DNA of 52,704 nucleotides from an uncultured Clostridia bacterium (GCA_947383835.1 CANDEV010000019.1:1-52704); one strand, 5' to 3'. Shown: positions 41,841 through 51,403, counted from the stretch's first letter. A program made the numbers and translations. Notes: generated by a model not told the origin, from the sequence alone.

Positions 41841-42350
41841 TTGGCACTTAGAAAAATTGTTTTGAAAACCGACGAAATACTCAGAAAAAGGTGTAAACCA
41901 GTTGAAAATTTTGACGAAAAGCTTGGTATACTTCTTGACGATATGGCTGAAACTATGCATAAAGCGAATGGAGTAGGTCTTGCCGCACCGCAGGTTGGAA
42001 TTTTAAGGCGTGCGGTAGTGGTTGATATCGGAGAGGGACTTCTTGAACTTGTAAATCCCGAAATTATCAAAAGCAAAGGCAAGCAGCGCGGAATTGAAGG
42101 CTGTCTGTCCTGTCCGGACGATTGGGGATATGTTGTACGTCCCACAGAGATAATTGTAAAAGCTCAGGATAGAACAGGAAAAGATATCCAGTTAAAGCTC
42201 AAGGATTTTTTTGCGGTAGCTACCTGCCATGAGATAGATCATCTTGACGGACATCTTTTTATTGATATCGCAGACGAAATGGTTGACCCCGACGACGTTG
42301 AAAACGAGATGGAAAAGGGAAATCGAAAGAGAAAAAGAAGAAAACGCTGA
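41841..42350 (+). CDS. def: Peptide deformylase
   Basis: Removes the N-formyl group from nascent proteins. About 169 residues from TTG 41841, which gives the usual MALRKIV start with AAAGGCG upstream; an ATG at 41823 lacks an RBS. Motifs: GVGLAAPQVG, EGCLSCPDDW with the metal-binding Cys (commonly EGCLSVPG) and HEIDHLDG. The C-terminal 20 residues are very basic (KGNRKRKRRKR), unlike many relatives, perhaps for ribosome contact. Confidence 0.95.
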   Translation: MALRKIVLKTDEILRKRCKPVENFDEKLGILLDDMAETMHKANGVGLAAPQVGILRRAVVVDIGEGLLELVNPEIIKSKGKQRGIEGCLSCPDDWGYVVRPTEIIVKAQDRTGKDIQLKLKDFFAVATCHEIDHLDGHLFIDIADEMVDPDDVENEMEKGNRKRKRRKR

Positions 42351-42364
42351 AAGGATATTGCATA

Positions 42365-43303
42365 ATGAACATTGTTTTTATGGGTACTCCGGATTTTGCC
42401 GTGCCATGCCTGAAAGCTCTTGTTGAAAGCGGCGAAAATGTTTTGGCAGTATTTACCCAACCCGACAAGCCTAAGGGCAGGGGATATAAGCTAACCCCCT
42501 CTCCTGTAAAGGAAGAAGCCTTGTCACACGATATTCCCGTATATCAGCCTGAAAGTCTAAAAAAAGGTGAGGATGCTCAAAATGCTGAAAAGATTCTGAA
42601 AGAGCTTTATCCGGATTTGTTTATAGTTGTTGCATACGGTAAAATACTTCCTAAGAATATTCTTGATATTCCCAAATATTGCATAAATGTTCATGCTTCG
42701 CTTCTGCCTAAATACAGAGGCGCAGGACCTATTCAATGGAGTGTTCTCAACGGAGAAAAGGTTACAGGTGTTACCACAATGCTTATGGCGGAGGGTGTTG
42801 ACACGGGAGATATGCTTCTAAGTCAATCTACAGAGATCGGAGAAAATGAAACCGCTGCAGAGCTTTGGGACAGGCTTTCGGTTATCGGCGCTGATGTCAT
42901 GCTGAAAACAATTGAAGCTGTAAAGGATAATAGCATTACACCAATCAAACAGGACGACAGCCTTTCAAGTCACGCTCCTATGATAACAAAAGATATGTGT
43001 CCCATTGATTTTTCAAAAACGGCTCAAGAGATCCATAATCACATTAGGGGACTTTCCTCATTTCCGTGTGCAACAGCAATGCTTGATGATAAGCGTTTGA
43101 AAATTTTTAAATCGGAGATCGTGGGAGACGTTTTTACAGACAAGCAGCCCGGAACTATTGTAAACGTTAAGGACTTTACAGTGGCTTGCGGTGATGGAAA
43201 ATGTGTTCGCTTCAAAGAAATACAAGCAGACGGCGGAAAACGTATGAAGTCGGAGGATTATTTGAGAGGGAAACCAATTGATGAGGGGACTGTCCTAAAA
43301 TAA
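42365..43303 (+). CDS. fmt: Methionyl-tRNA formyltransferase
   Basis: Formylates initiator Met-tRNA using 10-formyltetrahydrofolate. 312 residues. NIVFMGTPDFAVPCLKALVE at the start, the catalytic region INVHASLLPKYRGAGPIQWS and VDTGDMLLS, then the C-terminal domain (HNHIRGLSSFPCATAML). AAAGGATATTGCATA upstream. Adjacent to def, the opposing enzyme of the formyl cycle. Confidence 0.97.
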   Translation: MNIVFMGTPDFAVPCLKALVESGENVLAVFTQPDKPKGRGYKLTPSPVKEEALSHDIPVYQPESLKKGEDAQNAEKILKELYPDLFIVVAYGKILPKNILDIPKYCINVHASLLPKYRGAGPIQWSVLNGEKVTGVTTMLMAEGVDTGDMLLSQSTEIGENETAAELWDRLSVIGADVMLKTIEAVKDNSITPIKQDDSLSSHAPMITKDMCPIDFSKTAQEIHNHIRGLSSFPCATAMLDDKRLKIFKSEIVGDVFTDKQPGTIVNVKDFTVACGDGKCVRFKEIQADGGKRMKSEDYLRGKPIDEGTVLK

Positions 43304-43314
43304 GGAGGAATTTT

Positions 43315-44007
43315 ATGTATTTTGACGCCACATATTTGTTGGTTATCCCTGCGATAATATTTGCTTTAATTGCCCAGATAAAGGTAAAAACAACCTTTAA
43401 CAAATACAGTTCCGAGCATAATCAGCACGGCTACACCGCTAAAGAGGTTGCAAGAAAGATACTCGATGATAATGGACTGCAAAATGTTTCAATAGAATAT
43501 GTAAATGGCGAGCTTACAGACCATTATGATCCCTCTGCAAATGTTATAAGGCTTTCCGATTCTGTTTACAGCAGCACTTCTGTTGCAGCTATAGGCGTTG
43601 CTGCGCATGAGGTTGGCCATGCAATTCAACACGCTAAAGGTTATGCTCCAATAAAAGTGCGGCAGGCAATTATTCCCGTTACAAGGATCGGTTCAAGTCT
43701 TGCAGTTCCGATTGTTATTGTTGGTATGTTGTTTGCTTCGCTTAACTGGCTGATACCTGTTGGTATTTTTCTATATACCGGAATGGTTTTATTTCAGGCA
43801 GTTACTCTTCCGGTTGAGTTCAATGCCAGCAGCAGAGCTTTAAAAACTCTTGATGAAAATCTTATACTCTATAAGGATGAAGTTAAAATGGCTAAAAAAG
43901 TGCTGGGCGCTGCGGCAATGACATATGTTGCGGCAATGTTCTCATCACTTGTAAGTTTGCTTAGGTTGATCTTAATAGTTAATAACAGCAGAGGTAGAAG
44001 AAGATGA
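43315..44007 (+). CDS. Neutral zinc metallopeptidase (YugP-like membrane protein)
   Basis: 230 residues. N-terminal membrane helix, zinc motif AAHEVGHAIQHAKGY (HExxH) near residue 100, and two or more C-terminal membrane segments, with the third-ligand region VEFNASSRAL. PF04298 family; substrates unknown. AAGGAGG gives a strong RBS. Inserted between fmt and rsmB compared with B. subtilis, and overlapping rsmB by 4 bp, so well integrated in the operon. Confidence 0.93.
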   Translation: MYFDATYLLVIPAIIFALIAQIKVKTTFNKYSSEHNQHGYTAKEVARKILDDNGLQNVSIEYVNGELTDHYDPSANVIRLSDSVYSSTSVAAIGVAAHEVGHAIQHAKGYAPIKVRQAIIPVTRIGSSLAVPIVIVGMLFASLNWLIPVGIFLYTGMVLFQAVTLPVEFNASSRALKTLDENLILYKDEVKMAKKVLGAAAMTYVAAMFSSLVSLLRLILIVNNSRGRRR

Positions 44008-45311
44008 ATGTAAAGTCTGCGCGCTTTACTGTGTTGGAGCTCCTTAACAAAATGGATGGTAAGGCATATTCCAACCTTATACTTAATCACGCATTAAAGG
44101 GGAACGATTTCTCGGAGCGTGATAAGAGATTTATTTCAAAGCTTTTCTATGGCGTTGTTGAAAGAAAACTTACATTGGAATATGTTATATCACTGTATAG
44201 CAGTAAACCTTTACACCAACTTGATAAATCAGTTTTAAATGTCCTTAAAATAGGTGTTTATCAACTTATATATATGGACAATGTTCCGGACAGCGCTTCG
44301 GTAAATGAATCAGTAGCTTTGACAAAGCAGTGCGGAAAATCAAGTGCTGCAGGTTTTGTAAACGCTGTACTTCGAAGCTTTATTCGGGACGGGAAAAAAA
44401 TAAAACTCCCAAATGACAACATAAAACGTATGAGTATTGAGTATTCCTGTTCAAAAGAGCTTGTACAACAGCTTTGTACTGATTATTCAATTGAGACTGT
44501 ACAGCAATTACTGCAAAATTCTGTTGAAGATCATAAAACATATCTTAGGGTCAATAATTTGAAAATTAATGAAAATGCACTTATAGAAGAGTTTGAAAAG
44601 CTTGATTTACACGCTGAAAAATGTTCTCTTGCCGAAAACTGTATCTGTGTGGAAAATCTTGGTTCTGTGGAAAATTCTGAGCTTTTTAAAAGCGGTTTTT
44701 TCCATGTGCAGGATTTGTCATCACAAATATGCTGCAAAGCATTGGATCCTGCAGCAGGCGAGACCGTAATAGATATTTGTTCAGCACCTGGTGGCAAGGC
44801 ATTCACCTTTGCAGAAATGATGAACAACGATGGCAGGATTTTAGCCTGCGATTTGCATGAAAAACGAGTGAAGCTTATAAAAAACGGTGCGGAAAGGCTT
44901 GGGATATCAATCATTGAAGCATTCTGCAATGACGCAAAAATATTCAACGAAAGCTTTCCTGCGGCAGATAAAATTTTATGTGATGTACCGTGTTCGGGAT
45001 TTGGTGTGATACGTTCAAAGCCTGAGATCAAATATACAGACATTGATACTGTTAAAGGGCTTCCTGAAATTCAGTATGACATATTGACAACTGCGGCAAA
45101 ATACTTAAAATGCGGCGGTGAACTTGTATACTCCACCTGTACTCTCAACAGGTCAGAAAATGACGGTGTTATTGACAAATTTTTGTTTGAGAATAAAAAT
45201 TTTGTACCCGCTGAAATTCCCGGATATAACGATTATAAACTGACAATTTTCCCTAAAGACTTTGACTGTGAAGGGTTTTTCATAAGCAAGATCAGAAAGG
45301 CTGGCAATTAA
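44004..45311 (+). CDS. rsmB: 16S rRNA (cytosine(967)-C(5))-methyltransferase RsmB
   Basis: 435 residues. N-terminal NusB-like RNA-binding domain (ARFTVLELLNKMDGKAYSNL, VLKIGVYQLIYMDNVPDSAS), then a SAM-dependent m5C methyltransferase: DICSAPGGKAFTFAEMM, the catalytic-Cys motif DVPCSGFGVIRSKPEIKY and YSTCTLNRSEND. All catalytic residues present. Confidence 0.96.
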   Translation: MNVKSARFTVLELLNKMDGKAYSNLILNHALKGNDFSERDKRFISKLFYGVVERKLTLEYVISLYSSKPLHQLDKSVLNVLKIGVYQLIYMDNVPDSASVNESVALTKQCGKSSAAGFVNAVLRSFIRDGKKIKLPNDNIKRMSIEYSCSKELVQQLCTDYSIETVQQLLQNSVEDHKTYLRVNNLKINENALIEEFEKLDLHAEKCSLAENCICVENLGSVENSELFKSGFFHVQDLSSQICCKALDPAAGETVIDICSAPGGKAFTFAEMMNNDGRILACDLHEKRVKLIKNGAERLGISIIEAFCNDAKIFNESFPAADKILCDVPCSGFGVIRSKPEIKYTDIDTVKGLPEIQYDILTTAAKYLKCGGELVYSTCTLNRSENDGVIDKFLFENKNFVPAEIPGYNDYKLTIFPKDFDCEGFFISKIRKAGN

Positions 45312-45312
45312 A

Positions 45313-46338
45313 TTGAAAAAGGATATTTTATCCTACAACTTGGAAGAATTATGCTCGGAAATCAACCTGTTGGGTGAAAAAAATTTCAGAGCTAAACAAA
45401 TTTATGAGTGGCTTCATGTAAAAAAAGTAACCGATTTTTCAGAAATGAGTAACATTTCATTGTCATTACGCACAAAATTAAATGAAATATATTGTTTAAA
45501 CAACCTAAAAGTTACCAAAAAGCTTGAATCTTCTATAGATAATACGGTAAAATATTTGTATGAGTTATATGACGGAAACCATATTGAATCGGTCTTAATG
45601 GAGTACAAGCATGGAAACAGCCTTTGTATTTCCACACAAGTGGGTTGCAAAATGGGTTGCCGCTTTTGTGCATCAACTATTGCAGGATTTAAACGGAATT
45701 TACTGCCGTCGGAAATGCTGCTTCAGATATATGAAGCGGAAAAAGACAGCGGCAGGCATGTAGATAGTATTGTACTAATGGGCATAGGCGAACCGCTGGA
45801 TAATTTTGAAAATGTTGTAAAATTTTTACAGCTTGTTTCCGATAAAAATGGCAAAAATTTAAGTCTTCGGCACGTTTCATTGTCAACCTGCGGACTGGTG
45901 AACAGAATTTATGATTTGGCGGAATACCGTTTCGGGCTTACTCTTTCGGTGTCGCTTCATGCCTCAAGCGATGAAAAGCGCAGCGAGATCATGCCTGTGA
46001 ATAATAAATATAAGATCGCGGAGTTGCTGAAAGCTTGCAGGGATTACATAAATGTTACAGGCAGACGGATATCATTTGAATATGCGGTTATTCACGGAGT
46101 AAATGACAGACAGACTGATGCCGACGGTTTAATAAAACTTTTGAAAGGTATAAATTGTCATGTAAATCTTATACCTGTAAACGAGATCAAGGAACGCAAT
46201 TATCATTCGGATAAAAGGGCTCTTCATACTTTTGCAGCAGCTTTGGAAAATGGCGGACTCAACGCAACTGTACGCCGTACTCTCGGCGCGGATATTGACG
46301 CGGCGTGCGGTCAGCTTAGGCGTGAGTATGAATTTTGA
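45313..46338 (+). CDS. rlmN: 23S rRNA (adenine(2503)-C(2))-methyltransferase RlmN
   Basis: Radical SAM enzyme that methylates A2503 of 23S rRNA (and some tRNAs). 341 residues from TTG 45313, one base after the rsmB stop. The CxxxCxxC cluster is in GCKMGCRFCAS, followed by MGIGEPLDNFENVVKFL, LSVSLHASSDEKR and the C-terminal TVRRTLGADIDAACGQL holding the methyl-carrying Cys. No Cfr-type divergence apparent. Confidence 0.96.
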   Translation: MKKDILSYNLEELCSEINLLGEKNFRAKQIYEWLHVKKVTDFSEMSNISLSLRTKLNEIYCLNNLKVTKKLESSIDNTVKYLYELYDGNHIESVLMEYKHGNSLCISTQVGCKMGCRFCASTIAGFKRNLLPSEMLLQIYEAEKDSGRHVDSIVLMGIGEPLDNFENVVKFLQLVSDKNGKNLSLRHVSLSTCGLVNRIYDLAEYRFGLTLSVSLHASSDEKRSEIMPVNNKYKIAELLKACRDYINVTGRRISFEYAVIHGVNDRQTDADGLIKLLKGINCHVNLIPVNEIKERNYHSDKRALHTFAAALENGGLNATVRRTLGADIDAACGQLRREYEF

Positions 46339-46357
46339 GCCGAAAGGAGTGAGGCAG

Positions 46358-47083
46358 ATGAAAGTCTTTTCCGGGACAAATATAGGACTTTCCAGAAAAG
46401 AAAATCAGGATAGAGTCCGTACGGCTCTTATGGGAGACAACATAGGGTTTGCGGTAATTTGCGATGGAATGGGCGGACAAAATGCCGGAAGCGAGGCAAG
46501 CGAACGTGCGGTAAATATTGTCTATGAAAGAATTACTAAGGTCTTTCGTCCCGATTATGACTGCAATTCAATACGCAATCTTCTTATTTCTTCAGTAACA
46601 ACTGCCAATTCTGTGGTTTACGACATGGCAATATCAAGCGTTGAAATGAGCGGCATGGGTACTACTTGCGTTGCGGCGCTTGTATTCGGAGAAAAGCTTT
46701 TTGCTGTAAATGTAGGCGATTCAAGACTTTATCTGATAAATCACGAGCTGCGGCAGGTCTCAAAGGATCATACGGTGGTAATGAGAATGTATGAAAACGG
46801 TGAGATAACCAAGGAACAGATGAAAAATCACCCGCAGAGAAATTACATTACAAAGGCTGTCGGTGTTGCACCGTCGGTAACTCCCGATTACTTTGAAACT
46901 GATATCGGCGAAAATGCTGCTGTTCTGCTCTGTACGGACGGGTTATCAAATTACTGTGACGAATCTGACATTTTTCAGATCGTAAAGAAATATAATTCGG
47001 AAGAGGTACCCGAACTGCTGATAAGAAAAGCATTGGAAAACGGCGGGGGAGACAACATTACCGCAGCTTTTATCAAAGCATAA
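46358..47083 (+). CDS. prpC: PP2C-type Ser/Thr protein phosphatase (PrpC/Stp)
   Basis: 241 residues; ATG at 46358 after GAAAGGAGTGAGGCAG. Metal-binding motifs KENQDRV, VICDGMGGQNAGSEAS, GTTCVAALVFGEKLFAVNVG with GDSRLYL, and CTDGLSNYCDESD plus GGGDNITAAF are all present. It dephosphorylates targets of the adjacent kinase PrkC; the pair controls growth and germination responses in Bacillus. Confidence 0.96.
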   Translation: MKVFSGTNIGLSRKENQDRVRTALMGDNIGFAVICDGMGGQNAGSEASERAVNIVYERITKVFRPDYDCNSIRNLLISSVTTANSVVYDMAISSVEMSGMGTTCVAALVFGEKLFAVNVGDSRLYLINHELRQVSKDHTVVMRMYENGEITKEQMKNHPQRNYITKAVGVAPSVTPDYFETDIGENAAVLLCTDGLSNYCDESDIFQIVKKYNSEEVPELLIRKALENGGGDNITAAFIKA

Positions 47084-47135
47084 GCTGATATTAAATATAT
47101 AGTGTAGATCACAATAAATTACAGGAGTGAATTTA

Positions 47136-49337
47136 ATGGATAAAAATATTGGAAGAAAGCTGGACGGACGCTATGAGATAACCGAGCTTATCGGTATCGG
47201 AGGCATGGCTGATGTTTACAAGGCAACCGATATTCTTGAGGACAGAGTTGTGGCGGTGAAGATACTAAAAAATGAATTTGCCGACAACGAGGATTTTGTA
47301 CGAAGATTTCGCAACGAATCAAAGGCGATAGCAGTACTTTCACATCCGAATATTGTAAAAATTTTCGATGTGGGTTTTACAGATAAAATTCAGTTTATCG
47401 TTATGGAGTACATTGACGGAATTACCCTGAAGGAATTTATGGAGCAGCAGGGTATGCTGAAATGGAAAGACAGTATCCATTTTATAATCCAGATACTGAG
47501 AGCTTTGCAGCACGCTCATGACAGGGGTATTGTCCACCGTGACATAAAACCGCAGAATATCATGCTTTTCCCCGACGGCACGATAAAGGTCATGGACTTT
47601 GGCATTGCACGTTTCGCCCGTGAGGAGGGCAAAACCATTTCTGACAAGGCTATAGGCAGCGTACACTATATCAGTCCGGAGCAGGCAAGTGGTGACATTA
47701 CGGACGAAAAGAGCGATATTTATTCCGTTGGCGTTATGATGTATGAAATGCTTACGGGGGTAAAACCCTTTGACGGCGATAATCCGGTATCGGTTGCTCT
47801 TATGCATATGCAAAACGACGCAAAACCTCTCCGCGAGGTGAACGATTCCGTCCCTGAGGGACTGGAGGAAATTGTTATGAGGGCAATGCAGAAGGAGCCG
47901 TCAAAGCGTTATCAGTCCGCCTCTGAGATGATAAAAGATATTGAGGAGTTTAAGAAAAATCCAAGTATTGTTTTTGAGTACAAATATCTTTCCGAAAAGA
48001 CTCAGTATTTTAATGCTGGGGCAGTTTCAAGAGCTGCTGCAGAAGCGGAGTACAGCAGGTCTGTGCCGTTATCCGGAAATAATAAGGAGGCTGTTAAGCA
48101 AGTGCGGACGAGAACAAAGGTAAGGGAAGAGCTTGACGAATATGATGATTACGACGATTACGGCGAGGACGAAAAGCCCTCAAAATCCTCTTATTTTGTG
48201 GTTGTTCTGACAGCTATAGCTGCGGGTATTATCATTATCGTTGTAGCGTTTATTGCGATCATGATATACACTAATATAACCAAGCCGATACAGGAAGTCG
48301 GAAAGATACCGCCGTTGATAAACTATGAATATCAACAAGTCAAAACTGCTTATGCGGAACAATTCGATGTTGTTGTTATTGAGGAACAATATTCTTCCGA
48401 ATATCCCGCAGGTGCGATTATTGATCAAAACCCCAGCGAAGGAAGCGAGTATCTTGTTGGAAGCACAACAGTCAAGGTCAAGATAAGCAAGGGACCTAGG
48501 AAGGTTCCCGTTTCAAATGTGTACGACCTTGCTTCTGATGACGCGCTGAATATCTTAAAGGAAAACGATCACTTCAATGTTATTATTAAATCGGAATTCA
48601 GCGAGACTGTTCCTAAAGATAACGTTATTATGACAGACCCACCGAGAGGCGAAAAGGTGGATTACGGCTCAACGGTGACTATGTACGTCAGCAGAGGTCC
48701 GGAAGAGCAGGAGGTAAGCGTACCGCAATGCGTAGGATATACCCTTGAAGAGGCGGAAACGCTGCTGAACGGTAAATTTACTATTCAGACAATGACTGCC
48801 GACTCGCTTGAACCCGAGGGTACTGTTATTGAGCAGAGCATTCCTGCGGTCGGTGACGACAATCAGCCTACTATCGTAAAGCTTAACACCACTATAATTC
48901 TCACTTTAAGCACAGGAAATATGCCGGAAACAGAGGCTGTTATAACATTCAGCGTTCCCGACAATATCAAAGGCGCGGCAGACTTTAACTGCTATGTAAA
49001 CGGTCAGATAATCGGCACAACACCTATAGACAATCTTGCTTACGCTTCAACGGTTTCCATAACCATAAAGGGCGTTGAGATGCAGAAGGTTATCCTTGAA
49101 GCTGTAAACAGAGATACAAAGGAAAGCGAAACTATCGGCGAATATTCCGTTGACTTTGTGGAGAATACCGTCACGGAAGTAAAATTTGAGAGAAGCAAGC
49201 TTAAAGCTTTGTTTACCGCGGAAGATGTTACAGATCCAATTTCCGACCCGTTTACAGATCCAAATGAAGTTATCGGTAACGAAGACGACAACACGGATAT
49301 TGATGATGAATTTTGGCATCAAATATTTGGATATTAA
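47136..49337 (+). CDS. prkC: PASTA-domain Ser/Thr protein kinase (PrkC/PknB)
   Basis: 733 residues; ATG at 47136 (AGGAGTG upstream). Cytoplasmic kinase domain ~10-270 with GIGGMADVYKA, AVKIL, HRDIKPQNIM and DFGIARF; a juxtamembrane acidic stretch (EYDDYDDYGEDE); one membrane helix ~351-380; and three PASTA repeats ~390-595 that would sense muropeptides. After these comes an extra ~105-residue domain (CYVNGQIIGTTPIDNLAYAS, PEGA-like) and an acidic tail (TDPNEVIGNEDDNTD). Ends 4 bp before rsgA. Confidence 0.96.
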   Translation: MDKNIGRKLDGRYEITELIGIGGMADVYKATDILEDRVVAVKILKNEFADNEDFVRRFRNESKAIAVLSHPNIVKIFDVGFTDKIQFIVMEYIDGITLKEFMEQQGMLKWKDSIHFIIQILRALQHAHDRGIVHRDIKPQNIMLFPDGTIKVMDFGIARFAREEGKTISDKAIGSVHYISPEQASGDITDEKSDIYSVGVMMYEMLTGVKPFDGDNPVSVALMHMQNDAKPLREVNDSVPEGLEEIVMRAMQKEPSKRYQSASEMIKDIEEFKKNPSIVFEYKYLSEKTQYFNAGAVSRAAAEAEYSRSVPLSGNNKEAVKQVRTRTKVREELDEYDDYDDYGEDEKPSKSSYFVVVLTAIAAGIIIIVVAFIAIMIYTNITKPIQEVGKIPPLINYEYQQVKTAYAEQFDVVVIEEQYSSEYPAGAIIDQNPSEGSEYLVGSTTVKVKISKGPRKVPVSNVYDLASDDALNILKENDHFNVIIKSEFSETVPKDNVIMTDPPRGEKVDYGSTVTMYVSRGPEEQEVSVPQCVGYTLEEAETLLNGKFTIQTMTADSLEPEGTVIEQSIPAVGDDNQPTIVKLNTTIILTLSTGNMPETEAVITFSVPDNIKGAADFNCYVNGQIIGTTPIDNLAYASTVSITIKGVEMQKVILEAVNRDTKESETIGEYSVDFVENTVTEVKFERSKLKALFTAEDVTDPISDPFTDPNEVIGNEDDNTDIDDEFWHQIFGY

Positions 49338-49341
49338 TGGT

Positions 49342-50241
49342 ATGAATAATCAGCTTAACGGAATGATTTTAAAAGCCATTGGGGGACTTTATTATGTAGA
49401 GTCCCCTGAAGGTATTTTTGAATGTAAGGCACGTGGAATTTTCAGAAAACAGAATATTTCTCCATGCGCGGGGGATAAGGTACTCCTGTCAGATATTTTA
49501 GACAATACGGCGATCGTGGATAAAATTCTCCCGCGCCAAAACAGCCTTATAAGACCACCTCTTGCCAACCTTGATTATATTGTTTTTGTAACTTCTACCT
49601 GCGAGCCTGCACCAAATTTAACTCTGTTGGACAAGTTCCTTGCAATTGCTGAGTTTAAGGGCATAAAAAGCGTTATTGCCGTTACGAAGCTTGATTTGCA
49701 GAAAAATGCAGAGCTTGCAGATATTTACAAAAATTCGGGAGCGGAATTTCTTGAAATAGACTACGATTACCCAGCTTCTTATATTAAGCTGTACGATATG
49801 CTGGCAGGAAAAGTTGCCGCATTTACAGGAAATACGGGTGTCGGTAAATCCACATTGCTCAACCATATCGACCAAAAGCTTGAACTAAAAACAGGCGAGA
49901 TAAGCAAAAAGCTTGGCAGAGGACGTCACACTACAAGAAATGTTGAGCTGTACAAGCTTGACAACGGCGGGTACATTGCTGATACTCCCGGGTTTTCAAG
50001 CCTTGAAGCACAGAAGTATGATATTATTACAAAGGATAAGCTTTCATATTGTTTTCCTGAATTTAGTGATTATGAGGGGAAATGCCGTTTTCCGGACTGC
50101 GCCCATATAAAAGAAAAAGGCTGTGCAGTACTTGAAGCTGTTGAACAGGGAGTTATTCCCAAATCAAGACATAACAGCTATATGGATATGTACGAGGAAG
50201 CAAAAAATATCAAGGAATGGGAAATTAAAGATAAGAGGTGA
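49342..50241 (+). CDS. rsgA: Ribosome small subunit-dependent GTPase RsgA
   Basis: 299 residues from ATG 49342 (weak RBS, likely coupled to prkC). OB fold at the N-terminus (GMILKAIGGLYYVESPEGIF), then the circularly permuted GTPase order: TKLD (G4), GNTGVGKSTLLNHI (G1), HTTRN and DTPGFSSLE (G3), and a C-terminal zinc knuckle (CRFPDCAHIKEKGCAV). It acts in 30S maturation. Confidence 0.96.
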   Translation: MNNQLNGMILKAIGGLYYVESPEGIFECKARGIFRKQNISPCAGDKVLLSDILDNTAIVDKILPRQNSLIRPPLANLDYIVFVTSTCEPAPNLTLLDKFLAIAEFKGIKSVIAVTKLDLQKNAELADIYKNSGAEFLEIDYDYPASYIKLYDMLAGKVAAFTGNTGVGKSTLLNHIDQKLELKTGEISKKLGRGRHTTRNVELYKLDNGGYIADTPGFSSLEAQKYDIITKDKLSYCFPEFSDYEGKCRFPDCAHIKEKGCAVLEAVEQGVIPKSRHNSYMDMYEEAKNIKEWEIKDKR

Positions 50242-50246
50242 TTTTT

Positions 50247-50855
50247 TTGCAAAGCTGTTGGATATTTGGCGGAGCGCCATTCTGCGGGAATATTGATCTG
50301 CCGGATAATGCTTTTATTATAGCTGCTGACAGCGGTTACAACACTGTAAAGCAGCTTGGACTTACACCAAATATAACCTTGGGGGATTTTGACAGTATCA
50401 AAGAAAAGCCTGTCTGTAAAGAAATCATTACTGCTGCTGCCGAAAAGGACGATACAGATACTATGTTGGCAGTAAAAACAGCGATTAATAGAGGTATTAG
50501 TGATATTACAATTGTTGGAGCTATTGGAGGTCGGCTTGACCATACATTTGCAAATATTCAGACTTTAGCATATATTTTGCAGCAAGGAGGATTTGGCAGA
50601 TTAATTGGTGAAAATGATATAGTTGAACTTTTAAATGCAGGGGAGTACAGTTACGAACAAAAAAACGGAATGTACCTTTCGCTGTTTGCATATGGAGAAT
50701 CTGCGGTCATTACTTCAAGAGGGACAAAATACGACTTGACAGAATACGTTCTTTGCAATACCTTCCCATTGGGAGTCAGTAACGAAATTACTGAAGATAA
50801 ATGCAGTATTTCCGTTCAAAAAGGGCAGCTTTTAGTTATTTTTTCAAAAAAATAG
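50247..50855 (+). CDS. thiN: Thiamine diphosphokinase
   Basis: 202 residues from TTG 50247 (AAGAGGTGA five bases upstream). AADSGYNTVKQLGLTPNITL, GDFDSI, the DDTDTMLAVKTAI motif and GAIGGRLDHTFANIQTL are typical of bacterial thiamine pyrophosphokinases, which transfer pyrophosphate from ATP to thiamine. In B. subtilis rpe lies between rsgA and thiN; here it is missing. Confidence 0.95.
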   Translation: MQSCWIFGGAPFCGNIDLPDNAFIIAADSGYNTVKQLGLTPNITLGDFDSIKEKPVCKEIITAAAEKDDTDTMLAVKTAINRGISDITIVGAIGGRLDHTFANIQTLAYILQQGGFGRLIGENDIVELLNAGEYSYEQKNGMYLSLFAYGESAVITSRGTKYDLTEYVLCNTFPLGVSNEITEDKCSISVQKGQLLVIFSKK

Positions 50856-50913
50856 CACCAAAACTTTCTAAATGAATAGTATGTAATACAAATCAATATG
50901 GAGGTTGTTACAT

Positions 50914-51003
50914 ATGAAAATTGTCGTTATTAAAAGCCCTAAGTTTTTAGCTAATTTTTTCCGGATTGTTTTTAGGATAAAAAAAGAACCGGAGGAAATG
51001 TGA
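50914..51003 (+). CDS. spoVM: Stage V sporulation protein SpoVM
   Basis: 29-residue amphipathic peptide that marks the forespore's convex membrane and anchors the SpoIVA basement layer. It begins MKIVVIKSPKFLANFF and ends with a charged IKKEPEEM, matching the pattern of Bacillus SpoVM (MKFYTIKLPKFLGG...), including the conserved Pro in KxPKFL. GGAGG lies eight bases upstream. The position right after thiN is as in B. subtilis, which strongly supports the call. Confidence 0.93.
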   Translation: MKIVVIKSPKFLANFFRIVFRIKKEPEEM

Positions 51004-51036
51004 TCCAGCATTATAAAAGAGAATCAAATACTAAAC

Positions 51037-51066
51037 AAAGCGCATGGATTACTATGCGCTTTTATA
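51037..51066 (+). terminator. Intrinsic terminator after spoVM
   Basis: AAAGCGCAT (51037-51045) pairs perfectly with ATGCGCTTT (51054-51062), then further T. Confidence 0.85.
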
Positions 51067-51077
51067 GTTTGAGTTAA

Positions 51078-51260
51078 ATAGGCTTTGAAATTATAGACTT
51101 ATATTACCTTGCCACAGTTCTGTTAATTGTGCGAATTGTAATTATTGACGTACAGTCAACAAAAGGGAAGAAGGAGGCAAATTATTACGTAAGCTTATTC
51201 GGAGAAGCTGCACATATGGAAAAGGTTGACAGTGAATTTTATTCTTATATTCTTATATAA
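51078..51260 (+). other. Open frame without start, possible gene remnant
   Basis: A frame open for about 60 codons ends at TAA 51258-51260. The first half is hydrophobic (LATVLLIVRIVIIDV) and the second looks like a soluble C-terminus (YYVSLFGEAAHMEKVDSEFY). No ATG/GTG with an RBS is found at its beginning. It may be a decayed small membrane protein. In the rest of 51067-51403 I see nothing. Confidence 0.2.
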
Positions 51261-51403
51261 AGTTCAAAGCAGCGGACCAGGGTATATATTTTATTTATAA
51301 TATTTATATTAACGTTCTTTCATGTGCTGAATAATTTCTTGATTTGTCATATTTTTCCTCCGTATACATTCGGCAAAAAGATTTTAACGCAAGGTAGCAA
51401 AAG

